This document shows, piece by piece, positions 1 to 8,241 of a stretch of 64,000 bases of DNA (position 1 is its first letter; the number at the start of each line of letters is the position of its first letter). The stretch is taken from contig NZ_JAZIFX010000001.1 in the NCBI RefSeq assembly GCF_036634175.1, forward strand, positions 558,001 through 622,000, given 5' to 3'. The notes under the pieces are model-generated. The model made no database searches and was not told the origin of the DNA. It worked only from the letters and a program-made list of their open reading frames with translations. Source of the stretch: Streptomyces sp. P9-A2. Lineage in GTDB: Bacteria; Actinomycetota; Actinomycetes; Streptomycetales; Streptomycetaceae. Made by a program: the position numbers and the translations under genes.

Positions 1-1
1 G

Positions 2-592
2 ATGCACCCCCGACTCACCCACCGCGGCCCCTGGCTGAACCACGCCAAGGAAGAACTCCCCATCCTGCACGGCACGTTGATCCGTCTCCAGGTCGAGCGC
101 CTGCCCGGCGACCGCGACCCTAAACCGGTCTGGCTGTGGTGCTCGGCCACCGCCGCCACACCGGCGGGCGTGGACCGCTGGTGGCAGGTGTTCCTCCGCA
201 GATTCGACCTGGAGCACACCTTCCGGCTGATGAAACAGACCCTCGGCTGGACTGCCCCGAAGACCCGCCACGCGGACACCGCCGACCTGTGGACCTGGCT
301 CATCATCGCCGCCCACATCCAGCTCCGCCTCGCCCGGCCCCTCGCCGAAGACCTGCGCCACCCCTGGGAACGGCCCGCTGCACCGCGTCGGCTCACCCCC
401 GCCCGGGTGCGGCGGGGGTTTCGCAACGTCCGCGCGACCACGGCCCGTCCGGCGGCCGCACCGAAACCGTCCCGGCCAGGGCCGGGACGGCCTGCAGGCT
501 CGAAGAACAGGCACCGGGCCAGGCATCACGACGTCGGCAAGACCGTCAAACGCGCCGAGTCGATCAAGGAACACCAAACCCGCCCACGTTAA
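2..592 (+). CDS. DDE transposase, C-terminal part (cut by window edge)
   Basis: The reading frame is open to the left edge, so the N-terminus lies outside the window. The visible 196 residues read like the end of an IS4-superfamily DDE transposase. A motif RFDLEHTFRLMKQTLGW near residue 67 carries the conserved E plus downstream basic residues typical of the last catalytic block, followed by a helical segment and an Arg/Pro-rich tail. I recognise the family as one common in Streptomyces but cannot assign an IS name. The stop lies only about 20 bp from the inverted repeat at 615. Confidence 0.65.
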   Translation: MHPRLTHRGPWLNHAKEELPILHGTLIRLQVERLPGDRDPKPVWLWCSATAATPAGVDRWWQVFLRRFDLEHTFRLMKQTLGWTAPKTRHADTADLWTWLIIAAHIQLRLARPLAEDLRHPWERPAAPRRLTPARVRRGFRNVRATTARPAAAPKPSRPGPGRPAGSKNRHRARHHDVGKTVKRAESIKEHQTRPR

Positions 593-733
593 ACGCCAAG
601 CTCAGATAAAATCAGTGCGTTGTGGCAAAGGGAGTCCCTGTTCGATGAGCAGGGGTTTCTTCGTGTGCGGGGCATGATCGCCTTGGGGTAGGGGCAGGCA
701 GCGGACGGCTTGTTATGGATCGAGGAGGGTGCG

Positions 734-1300
734 ATGCCGTCGGTGCTGGGGTTGATGGAACAGCGTGAGGCGCGGGCGAGGCAGGATCTGGAGTCCTGGA
801 CGGAGGTCCTGGAGCAGGCTCAGGCGGAGGTGGATGCCGCGCGGGAGCGGGTCGAGCGGGCCCGGGTGGGGCGTGAGGAGCTTGTGTCGGTGCTGGCCGG
901 GGAGAGCCCGGTGAATACGCCGGTTCCGGTGCCGTCCGGTGGTGAGATGGCTGCCGCCGTGGGATCGGGCGGCCCGGGCTCGGGGCATGGCGGGCGGCCG
1001 CCGGTGTGGCGGTCGGGCATGGGTGAGGAGGTGCTCAGCGGCCTGTATCGGGAGGTGTTCGCCGCGGTGGTGGCCGCTTCGGGGCCGGTGAACGGGGTGG
1101 AGCTGACGCGGGCGGTGGGCCGGGAGGCGGAGATCAGGAACGAGGTGGAGAAGATCCGTCACCGTGCCTATGTGCTGGAGAAGCGGGGCTGGCTGGTGCG
1201 GGCGAAGGACGGACGGTTCATGCCTGAGCCCGGAGCAGTCGGCCGGGACGCTTCTCCGGCCAGCGCGGAGCGTCTGCGGCCAGGCGCCGGGACAGTCTGA
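734..1300 (+). CDS. IS-associated coiled-coil/winged-helix protein
   Basis: This encodes 188 residues if it starts at the ATG at 734, which sits 5-6 bases after GAGGAGGGT; an in-frame upstream start at 710 has no such site. Residues 5-55 form a charged, Glu/Arg/Ala-rich coiled coil, then comes a Gly/Pro linker. Residues ~105-165 look like a winged helix (YREVFAAVVAASGPVNG ... EKRGWLVRAKDGRF). Proteins of this build are often found next to transposases in Streptomyces; their role is unknown. The last 83 bp overlap the 3' end of the opposing transposase gene, so the C-terminal tail may be a product of IS insertion rather than native sequence. Confidence 0.55.
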   Translation: MPSVLGLMEQREARARQDLESWTEVLEQAQAEVDAARERVERARVGREELVSVLAGESPVNTPVPVPSGGEMAAAVGSGGPGSGHGGRPPVWRSGMGEEVLSGLYREVFAAVVAASGPVNGVELTRAVGREAEIRNEVEKIRHRAYVLEKRGWLVRAKDGRFMPEPGAVGRDASPASAERLRPGAGTV

Positions 1301-2105
1301 TCACGGCGGCCCACCACACCATCTGGGCGTGGTGGTCGGGGCGGCGTTCGTGGTCGCGGTTGAGGCGGCGTGAGCGGGAGAGCCAGCTCAGCGTCCGCTC
1401 CACGACCCACCTGCGGGCCAGTACGACAAATCCGCGTTGTCCGTCGGAGCGGCGCACGACCTCGGTCCGGACTCCGTGACGGGCGAACGCCTTCGCCAGC
1501 GCCGGACCCTGGTAGGCACTGTCGACCCACACCAGTTTCAGCAGCCGGCCCGGCTGCTGCATGAACGTCTCCAGCAGTGCGGGGGCGGCCTTGGAGTCGT
1601 GCACATCGGCCGTGGTCACGGTCACTTCCAGGAGCAGGCCCTCGGTGTCGGTCAGGATGTGACGCTTGCGGCCGTCACGTGACTTGCCGCCGTCGTATCC
1701 GCGACTGTCCTCGCCGACGGTCTCGGAGGCGTCCACCGACTGACTGTCGATGACTCCCGCGCTGGGCTCGGCGTTGCGGCCGGCGCGCTCCCTCGCCGAA
1801 CGTCGCAGGCGTTCGTAGAGTTCACGCGCATAGTCGTAGGCCCGCCAGCGGCGGAAGAAGTCGTAGACCGCCCGCCAGCAAGGGAAATCGACCGGCAGAG
1901 CCGTCCACTTCACTCCGTTGTCGACCAGGTAGCGCACCGCGTCGAGCATTGTCCGGTGGCAGTACGCCTCGGGGCGCCCGCCCCGCTTCAGGAGCCAGGC
2001 CGGCACCGGCATCGCGGCGCGGACCTCGGCCCACTCCGCATCCGTCATGTCACTCGGATAGCAGCCTGCCCGCCGTCCCGGAGCGAGCGAACCGAACCGG
2101 TGCAC
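1218..2105 (-). CDS. IS5-family transposase
   Basis: This is a DDE transposase of the IS5 type with an N-terminal DUF4096-like segment (CYPSDMTDAEWAEV) and an RNase H-fold core. Catalytic blocks visible are GVIDSQSVDAS (first Asp), KLVWVDSAYQGP (second Asp) and WVVERTLSWLSRSRRL (Glu with the YREK-like basic residues). The length matches single-ORF IS5 transposases, so it may be active. The exact start is unclear. A GTG at 2105 keeps the conserved CYPSD block, an ATG at 2048 is the next choice, and the frame stays open to 2219. No strong ribosome site helps the decision. Confidence 0.75.
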   Translation of the reverse strand: MHRFGSLAPGRRAGCYPSDMTDAEWAEVRAAMPVPAWLLKRGGRPEAYCHRTMLDAVRYLVDNGVKWTALPVDFPCWRAVYDFFRRWRAYDYARELYERLRRSARERAGRNAEPSAGVIDSQSVDASETVGEDSRGYDGGKSRDGRKRHILTDTEGLLLEVTVTTADVHDSKAAPALLETFMQQPGRLLKLVWVDSAYQGPALAKAFARHGVRTEVVRRSDGQRGFVVLARRWVVERTLSWLSRSRRLNRDHERRPDHHAQMVWWAAVIRLSRRLAADAPRWPEKRPGRLLRAQA

Positions 2106-2390
2106 GTAGCAGTCACACCCAGGGGTGACCGCGGTGGACGCATGCACAGAGATACTGCTCAACTGATCAGGCAACGGGCTTCCTTGGTCGTGCTGGTGTC
2201 GTAACCGCGTCACTACCAAGGGGCCCGTTCTCTCATGCCCGCGACCGCACCCGAACCTCCGTCCAGATGATCACCCGCTGCCGCTCGAACAAGATCCGGT
2301 TTGCCACAACGCACTCAGACCCCACGGTCGACGGCTTGGCGCTGGACGGGCTTCCCCGGCACTCACGACTGACGGCGCCCACCACAGCGG

Positions 2391-2420
2391 GCACCCCTCT
2401 CTCGCCAGCGAAGGGGGTGC
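2391..2420 (-). terminator. hairpin downstream of the small membrane gene
   Basis: Arms GCACCCC and GGGGTGC with a 16-nt loop lie 19 bp past the stop of the 2439-2648 gene. There is no U-tract, as is common in Streptomyces terminators. Confidence 0.4.
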
Positions 2421-2438
2421 GCCAACGGATCCGTCAGT

Positions 2439-2648
2439 TCACAGCGCCGTCAGGACGAAGGTCAGCAGTGCCAGGCAGAGGGTGGTGCTGCCTGCGAAGG
2501 CCAGGGCACCCCGTAGCAGGGCGCTGGCGTAGGTAGCCCCGTCGATGCGAGCAAGCAGGCCGGCCGCTGCTCCTACGAGGGTGCAGAAGAGCGCGACGAC
2601 TGCCAGGAGCAGAACCAGGAGCATCAGGTGGATGGGTGAGGTGTTCAT
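2439..2648 (-). CDS. small two-helix membrane protein, unknown
   Basis: This encodes 69 residues starting at the ATG at 2648, which follows GGGAAGAAG. The ORF could be extended to 2786 but would then run into the start of the divergent NACHT gene. Two hydrophobic segments, residues ~8-36 and ~46-69, indicate an inner-membrane protein with a short loop (ARIDGATY) between them. I do not recognise a family. It is divergently oriented to the STAND NTPase with 123 bp between the two starts, so the pair may share a control region. A membrane accessory beside a NACHT protein is suggestive of a two-gene defence unit but this is inference. Confidence 0.5.
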   Translation of the reverse strand: MNTSPIHLMLLVLLLAVVALFCTLVGAAAGLLARIDGATYASALLRGALAFAGSTTLCLALLTFVLTAL

Positions 2649-2771
2649 GGCTTCTTCCCGGGACGGTCGACGACGGTGACTCCGGGGAATTTCGCGGCTT
2701 TGGTGTTCACCGGGGTTCAGGGCGAACAAAGATGAACGAAGACGGTCGCCCGGGGGACGGAGAAGCAGGAC
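2649..2771. promoter_or_regulatory. divergent intergenic region
   Basis: These 123 bp separate the starts of the small membrane gene (minus) and the NACHT gene (plus). It must hold both promoters. The sequence is locally poorer in GC around 2700-2735 (AACAAAGATGAACGAAG), but I cannot assign convincing -35/-10 boxes. Confidence 0.35.
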
Positions 2772-5675
2772 ATGGGGGACGTGCACGAGGATCCGTTGGC
2801 GGAACTCGCGCTGCGGCTGCGCACCCTCAGGGCGCAGCGGGGTTTGCAGATCGGGGGGTTGCAGCAGCGGACCGGGCTGGGGCGGACAACGCTCAGCCAG
2901 GCACTGAACGGCCGCATGGTGCCCTCCGAGGCCACGCTGGTGGCCTTGGTGAAGGCTCTGGGTGCGGATGTGAAGCCGATGCTGGCCCTGCGCGAAGCCG
3001 CAGTGCGCCAGCCTGATGTCTCACCGGTAAGAGTGGTGCGCAGACCGGTGCGGCCGAAGGTGGAGCCGTCCTTTGTGGAGCGGTATCTCAACTACGTGGC
3101 AGAGCGGCATTCCCAACTGACCGTCGTAGGGCTGGACCTGAGCCGGCCGGAACGTGCGCGCTGGCCACTCGACGCTGCCTACTTGAGCCTGGAACTGGCG
3201 GAGCGGCCGGAAGGCTGGCCTGCAGGCGGCGAGGAAGCGGACCGGCCGCCCGTCATGGTGAAGCGTGCCGAGAGTGCGCTGGCCGACTGCCGACGGGTGC
3301 TCCTGCGCGGGCTCGCCGGCAGCGGGAAGACAACGCTGCTGCAGTGGCTGGCTGTCGCGACGGCACGCGATGAGCTGCCAGAGGAACTGGCGGGCTGGCG
3401 TGGGCAGATCCCCTTCGTCCTGCCCCTGCGGACGCTGGTGCGGCGCGGGCCTCTCCCGGGGCCACACGATTTCCTGTCTGCGGTCGGCACACCGCTGGCT
3501 GCCTCGCAGCCTGAAGGTTGGGCCGATGGCGTACTCGCAAGAGGTGAGGCGCTCGTCCTGGTCGACGGGATCGACGAGGTGCCCCAGGAACAGCGGGGTG
3601 CCACCCGGGACTGGCTCGAGCAGCTCCTGGCGGCATACCGGGAGGCACATTTCGTGGTCACCACAAGGCCATCAGCTGTTCCCGAAGGCTGGCTCGCATC
3701 GTCGCGCTTCACTGAATTGTCGGTGCGGCCTATGAGCACCGCCGACATCGGCGTCTTCGTCGGCCGGTGGCATACTGCCGCCCGGCACAGTACGGCGACC
3801 GAAGCCGAACGCGCACAACTGCACGATCTCGAAGCAGCGCTCCAAGTGACAGTACGTGCTCAGCGTGACCTGGCGCAGTTGTCCAGCACACCCCTGATGT
3901 GTGCACTCATCTGCGCGCTGCACCGGGACCGCCGCGGCCACCTGCCTCACAGTCGTATGGAGCTCTACGAGGCAGCACTCTCAATGCTGCTCGTACGCCG
4001 TGATCTTGAGCGCAGCATCGATGTCCCCGAAGGCATTCAACTCACCGAACACCAGAGCATTCAGCTACTACAGCGTCTGGCCTACTGGCTCATCCGCAAC
4101 CGACAGACCGAGATGGACCGGGCCACCGCGCTGGCCCTGGTGAGTGACGCACTGCCGGCCATGCAGGCCGTGGCCGAGCAGGGCACTGCCGACCAGGTCC
4201 TCACCCATCTGGTCGGCCGCAGCGGACTCCTGCGCCAGCCCACCATGGACGCCTTCGACTTCATCCACCGCACCTTCCAGGACTACCTCGGAGCCAAAGC
4301 CGCCATCGAAGCCCACGACTTCCCTCTGCTGGTCAACAACGCCCACGACGACCAGTGGGAAGATGTCATACGCATGGCCGTTGCCCACGCCCGCCCAGCC
4401 GAAAGCGCCGACCTCCTTCGCCGTCTCGTCAAACGCGGTGATGCCGAAAGCGAGCACCGGTCCAGGCTCCACCTTCTGGCAGCTGCCAGCCTGCAGTACG
4501 CCACCGAAATAGACCCCGACGCCCGCAGACTGGTCGAACAGCGCGCACGCCACCTGATGCCGCCACGCTCCCAGGAAGAAGCAGAGGAGCTTGCCGCACT
4601 CGGACCCGGCATCCTGGACTTGCTACCGGGCCCCCAAAGCCTGGAAGGCGACGAAGTCGGCCCCGTAATTCGGACGGCCGCTGCCATCGGCGGCGACCAT
4701 GGCTACGCATTCCTCCAGCGTTTCGCACAGGCCCTACCTGCCGACACACCCCCCTCTTCGATAGTCGGGGGCTGGGAGAATTTCGAGGCCGACGAGTATG
4801 CGCGGGACATCCTACGCCCCTTTAAAGACCACCTAAGTCTGGACGTCAACACTCCCGATCAGCGCAACGCCCTGCGACTACTGGAACCTAACTTCAACGT
4901 CACATTTCGAGATGAATTCACTGCTGAGGAAATCATCGAACACCTCTCACCCGAACACACCCATACACTGCGCATCTACTCCGGTAAATCACTGACAGAC
5001 CTGAGATTCGTCCGCCAACTTCCCGCCTTGGCAGAACTCGCCTTGGCCGAGTGCAGCCAGCTCACACACATCGACGACCTTGCAGGACTTCAACTGTCAC
5101 GCTTGAGCCTCCTGCAGTTCCCAGACGAAATCTCCTTCGACGCTCTGGCTTCGTTGTGGGACCTTACGGAACTCGCCCTCTACACCCGCCTCCCATGGGA
5201 CAGCCTGGAGGATATGCCCGCACCGTTGGACTTGACCGCACTGCGCCTAGCTAGATGGATCGATACGCCCCTGCGAGGCGTCTCCAAGTGGCAGCACCTA
5301 GAGGATCTGGTAATCAATTCCACACCCACCCCTGCAGAGTGGCGAGAGGTAGCCTCACTGCCTCAGCTGACGGATCTTTACATCTCACAATACGATCTTG
5401 CACAGGCACCTCCCATGCATGGCGTGAAACACCTTCAGTTGTCGCCCACAGATTCAGATGCACAACTGGAACTAGTACCTGAGGTATTCCCTAACCTTGA
5501 GACCATTTTCATCAACTGCCGCGCTTCCCTGCCTGACATTACCGACATCACACCCCTGAAGCGAAGCACAGCACTACAAATTTCTTTGCATTACGCAAAA
5601 AGCGTCGTTGGCATTGAAGAATTCACCTCAGGTACAGTCCACCTATATCCACGCCCCCGGACAACCGACACCTGA
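2772..5675 (+). CDS. HTH-NACHT STAND NTPase with LRR-like C-terminus (NLR-related defence protein)
   Basis: This is a 967-residue three-part protein. Residues ~6-75 are an XRE-like helix-turn-helix (LAELALRLRTLRAQRG ... GLGRTTLSQALNGRM). Residues ~170-500 are a NACHT-type NTPase: Walker A GLAGSGKTT near residue 180, Walker B LVDGIDEVP near 263, and the family-typical FIHRTFQDYLGAKAA near 497. From ~700 to the end are degenerate leucine-rich repeats (LPALAELALAECSQLTHIDDL and similar). Bacterial NACHT/STAND proteins sense phage products through the C-terminal repeats and trigger an effector; here the only N-terminal module seen is the HTH. The start ATG follows AGAAGCAGG. The 3' third (from ~4750) is visibly AT-richer than the NTPase part, which suggests rapid change or exchange of the sensor region. 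The stop is followed at 5766 by a terminator-like hairpin. Confidence 0.85.
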   Translation: MGDVHEDPLAELALRLRTLRAQRGLQIGGLQQRTGLGRTTLSQALNGRMVPSEATLVALVKALGADVKPMLALREAAVRQPDVSPVRVVRRPVRPKVEPSFVERYLNYVAERHSQLTVVGLDLSRPERARWPLDAAYLSLELAERPEGWPAGGEEADRPPVMVKRAESALADCRRVLLRGLAGSGKTTLLQWLAVATARDELPEELAGWRGQIPFVLPLRTLVRRGPLPGPHDFLSAVGTPLAASQPEGWADGVLARGEALVLVDGIDEVPQEQRGATRDWLEQLLAAYREAHFVVTTRPSAVPEGWLASSRFTELSVRPMSTADIGVFVGRWHTAARHSTATEAERAQLHDLEAALQVTVRAQRDLAQLSSTPLMCALICALHRDRRGHLPHSRMELYEAALSMLLVRRDLERSIDVPEGIQLTEHQSIQLLQRLAYWLIRNRQTEMDRATALALVSDALPAMQAVAEQGTADQVLTHLVGRSGLLRQPTMDAFDFIHRTFQDYLGAKAAIEAHDFPLLVNNAHDDQWEDVIRMAVAHARPAESADLLRRLVKRGDAESEHRSRLHLLAAASLQYATEIDPDARRLVEQRARHLMPPRSQEEAEELAALGPGILDLLPGPQSLEGDEVGPVIRTAAAIGGDHGYAFLQRFAQALPADTPPSSIVGGWENFEADEYARDILRPFKDHLSLDVNTPDQRNALRLLEPNFNVTFRDEFTAEEIIEHLSPEHTHTLRIYSGKSLTDLRFVRQLPALAELALAECSQLTHIDDLAGLQLSRLSLLQFPDEISFDALASLWDLTELALYTRLPWDSLEDMPAPLDLTALRLARWIDTPLRGVSKWQHLEDLVINSTPTPAEWREVASLPQLTDLYISQYDLAQAPPMHGVKHLQLSPTDSDAQLELVPEVFPNLETIFINCRASLPDITDITPLKRSTALQISLHYAKSVVGIEEFTSGTVHLYPRPRTTDT

Positions 5676-5765
5676 GCCGCCCCTTACTCCGGAATGCCGC
5701 GCCCACAGTCCGACCTGTCTCCGTAAGGATCCTCAGGCTACAAGGTGTCGCACGCCACGCCCTGT

Positions 5766-5786
5766 GCTAGGCACGCCCTGCCTAGC
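5766..5786 (+). terminator. perfect hairpin after the NACHT gene
   Basis: GCTAGGCA and TGCCTAGC form a perfect 8-bp stem around a CGCCC loop, 90 bp past the NACHT stop and about 40 bp before the helicase remnant. It has no U-tract. Confidence 0.5.
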
Positions 5787-5828
5787 AATCAGAACAAACG
5801 TCGCTCACGCTCACCCCACCTATAGATA

Positions 5829-7137
5829 ATCGACATCCGAGCGGTGGACAGCGTGGCTCTGCTGGACCCCAAGGGCGCTCCGCACGACATCGTCCAGGCG
5901 GTCGGCCGCGCTTTGCGTCAGAAGCCGGGACAGGGAAAGCTCGCCTCTTTGATCGTGCCGGTATTTCTCCAGCTGGAGGAAAATCCGGAGGATATGTTCA
6001 CCTCGGGATCGTACCGGCCTCTGGTGAAGGTCCTTGAAGGTCTGCGGGCTCACGATGAAGAGGAAATCGAATTGCTGGCCATCCCGCAGGAGCCGCAGAA
6101 GGACGTCGCGCAGCCGTCCGAGTACATCGGTGCCGCGCCCGGCGATGACGAGGACGAAACCCGACTGCTGCTGCGTTTTGCGGCTCCGCGTGATCCGGTG
6201 ATGGTCGCGGACTGGGTGTCCTTCAACGTGATCGACACGGAGAAGCAGGACTGGGCGCGCGGCTGGGCGAAGCTCAAGAAGTTCACCGAGCGTGAGCTTC
6301 ACGCCCGGGTTCCGTACGAGCACAAGGAGGGGGCGTTCCCGCTGGGGACCTGGGTCGCGGAGCAGCGGCGGGCCTACGGGGCCGGGCAGATGAGCGGCAA
6401 GCGCGCTGCGCGGCTGGAGAAGCTGGGCATGGCCTGGTCGGCGGCCGATGCGCGGTTCCAGGAGAACCTGGCGGCGGCCCGGGTGTACTACGCGGAGCAC
6501 TGGACGCTGTGCGCTCCGAGGTCGGCGGCGGCGCTGGACAAGCCGGTGGGGCAGTGGCTGTCCAACCTGCGCCGCTCGGGTGCGCTGGAGGGCCACCCGG
6601 AGTGGGAGGCTGCGTTGAAGGAGATCGACGAGGACTGGAACCCGTCGTGGCCCGCGGAGTGGCAGCGGCACTACGCCGCGCTGCGCGAGCTGGTGCGCGA
6701 CGAGGAAGGCCCGGCGGAGGTCCTGCCCGGCTTCACTGTGCACGGGATGGACGTCGGCAAGTGGCTGGCCCGGCAGCGGAAGCCCGAGGTGTGGGCGGCC
6801 CTGGCGGAGGGGTAGCGCGAGCGCCTGGAAGCCGTCGGCGTCACCCCGCTCGCCGCCGCTCCGGCCCCGGTGAAGCCGGACGTGTCCGCGGGGCCGTCCA
6901 CGGCGCCCGTGAGCGCCTTCGAGAGGGGTGTTGCGGCCCTGGCACAGTACAAGGGCCCGCACGGGCTCTGTGAAGGTCCCCAGGGCCCACGTAGAGGCGT
7001 TGCCGGACGGGACGGAGGTCAAGCTCGGGGTGTTCCTGTCCAACAGCAAGAGTCGCCGGACCAAGCTGACCGTCGACAAGCTGCGGGCGCTGGCCGGCCT
7101 CGGGCTGGAGTGGGCGGCCACGGAAGGAGCGGCGTGA
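5829..7137 (+). pseudogene. helicase-associated (HA) domain SF2 helicase remnant
   Basis: Recognisable homology begins abruptly at IDIRAVDSVALLDPKG (5829), in the middle of an SF2 helicase C-terminal core, and includes motif VI-like HDIVQAVGRALRQKPGQ. The DEAD/DEAH half is missing. Three or more tryptophan-rich helicase-associated repeats follow (GTWVAEQRRAYGAG, VGQWLSNLRRSGAL, VGKWLARQRKPEVW). A TAG at 6813-6815 interrupts the frame where the continuation is still plausible (RERLEAVGVTPLAAAP). A frameshift near 6950-6965 then moves the homology to another frame, ending GTEVKLGVFLSNSKSRR ... WAATEGAA at 7137. Large helicases of this type are frequent in Streptomyces; this copy cannot make a working enzyme. 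Confidence 0.8.
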
Positions 7138-7511
7138 TGACTACGCCCGAGGAAGAGCGGCGCGTGCAGGACGCTGTGCGGCGGCACGCCCGCACCAGGG
7201 CCTTCGCGGAGGCGGAGGACGTCATCTCGGCTCTGCTGTCCGACCCGGGGGTGCGGGAGGCGCGGGCCCGGGTCGAGGCGGCGGAGACAGACCTCGGCAT
7301 AGAGCTGCGGGCCCGTCTCCAGGCGTTCCAGGACCGCTACGAGCAGGCCGTGACGGAGGGCGACGCGGACCGGCTCACCGAAGTCTGTGCGGGCAAGCAC
7401 GGCAGCGCGAAGCCCCTACCCGTCCGGGGCGGGGGGCGTGAGTGGCTGCGCGGCCGACCTGGGCTGGTTGCTATGCCGAGAAGTCGCTGGGGGTGTAGCG
7501 GTTGCCGGTGA
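7137..7511 (+). CDS. small helical protein, unknown
   Basis: The ATG at 7137 overlaps the TGA of the helicase remnant (TGATGA), so the two were once translationally coupled. Residues 1-90 are charged and strongly helical (EERRVQDAVRRHARTRAFAEAEDVISALL), a probable coiled coil. After KHGSAKPLPVRGG the sequence turns Arg/Gly-rich and runs 41 bp into the 3' end of the opposing nuclease gene, so the C-terminus is probably not native. No family recognised. Confidence 0.4.
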   Translation: MTTPEEERRVQDAVRRHARTRAFAEAEDVISALLSDPGVREARARVEAAETDLGIELRARLQAFQDRYEQAVTEGDADRLTEVCAGKHGSAKPLPVRGGGREWLRGRPGLVAMPRSRWGCSGCR

Positions 7512-8241
7512 CGACGGCTGCCACGACCGCGCGATCAATCAGGGCGTTCGGCGGGCGGTGCTTGGCCAGCCAGGTCAGCTCGTCGACGCGGAGGGTGCCA
7601 GCCTTCTTCTTCTCGGTGAGGTCGAGTACGAGCAGCTGGCCGAAGGGAGCGGTGGTGTTGGTGTATTCGGCGGCTTGGGCCAGGTACCTCTTCTCCAGGT
7701 AGGCCCGATCGTTGCTGGTGTGGTTCTTTTTGATCTCGGTCAGGTACTGCCGGGATCCGAAGTGGACGAGGATGTCGGCCCGTCCAAGGGCCCGGTTGAC
7801 GGCCTCGACCTGGACCAGGTGACCGATCTGGCTGCTGAGAAGCCAGACGTAGAAGTGCTGCTGCAGGTCTCCTTCGACGGGGACCAGGTCGCCGTCCGCT
7901 TTGTCGAAGCGCCGCCGGTAGTCACGGAACTTGATGCGCTTGCCGTCCGGGCCGGTCCGCCCTTCGCCGAAAGCGGTGGCGGTGTCCAGGTCGGCTGCGG
8001 CCCTGAGGAAGTGGACGGTCTGGCCGACCAGGACGGTGAAGGTCCGCCGGGTCTCTCCGACGAAGTCGGGGAACGCTTCCAGGCCGTCCAGGAGACGGTT
8101 GAGCAGCGGCACCGCGACGGGGTCGGCGTTGTGTAGCCGGGTGAGGTCTGCGCGATAGGCGAGGTCGTCGATCGCCTTCAGGTCGTCGTCGGTGCTGGTG
8201 CGTGCGAGTCGGGCGGTGAAGTCACGTCCGAGTGCTTTTAC

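Larger units (their letters stand above)
615..2314. mobile_element. IS5-type element with cargo ORF, bounded by inverted repeats
   Basis: A perfect 15-bp inverted repeat, GTGCGTTGTGGCAAA at 615-629 and its complement at 2300-2314, brackets an ORF on the plus strand (734-1300) and an IS5-family transposase on the minus strand. The similarity continues inward imperfectly to a shared TGTTCGA near 640 and near 2286. Both outer flanks read TCA, consistent with a 3-bp target duplication of the sort made by IS5-group elements. That these ends belong to this transposase is inference. A second, internal inverted repeat (2171-2186 / 2214-2229, ACCAAGG-type arms) just upstream of the transposase could be its own regulatory site or an older end. 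Confidence 0.5.
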
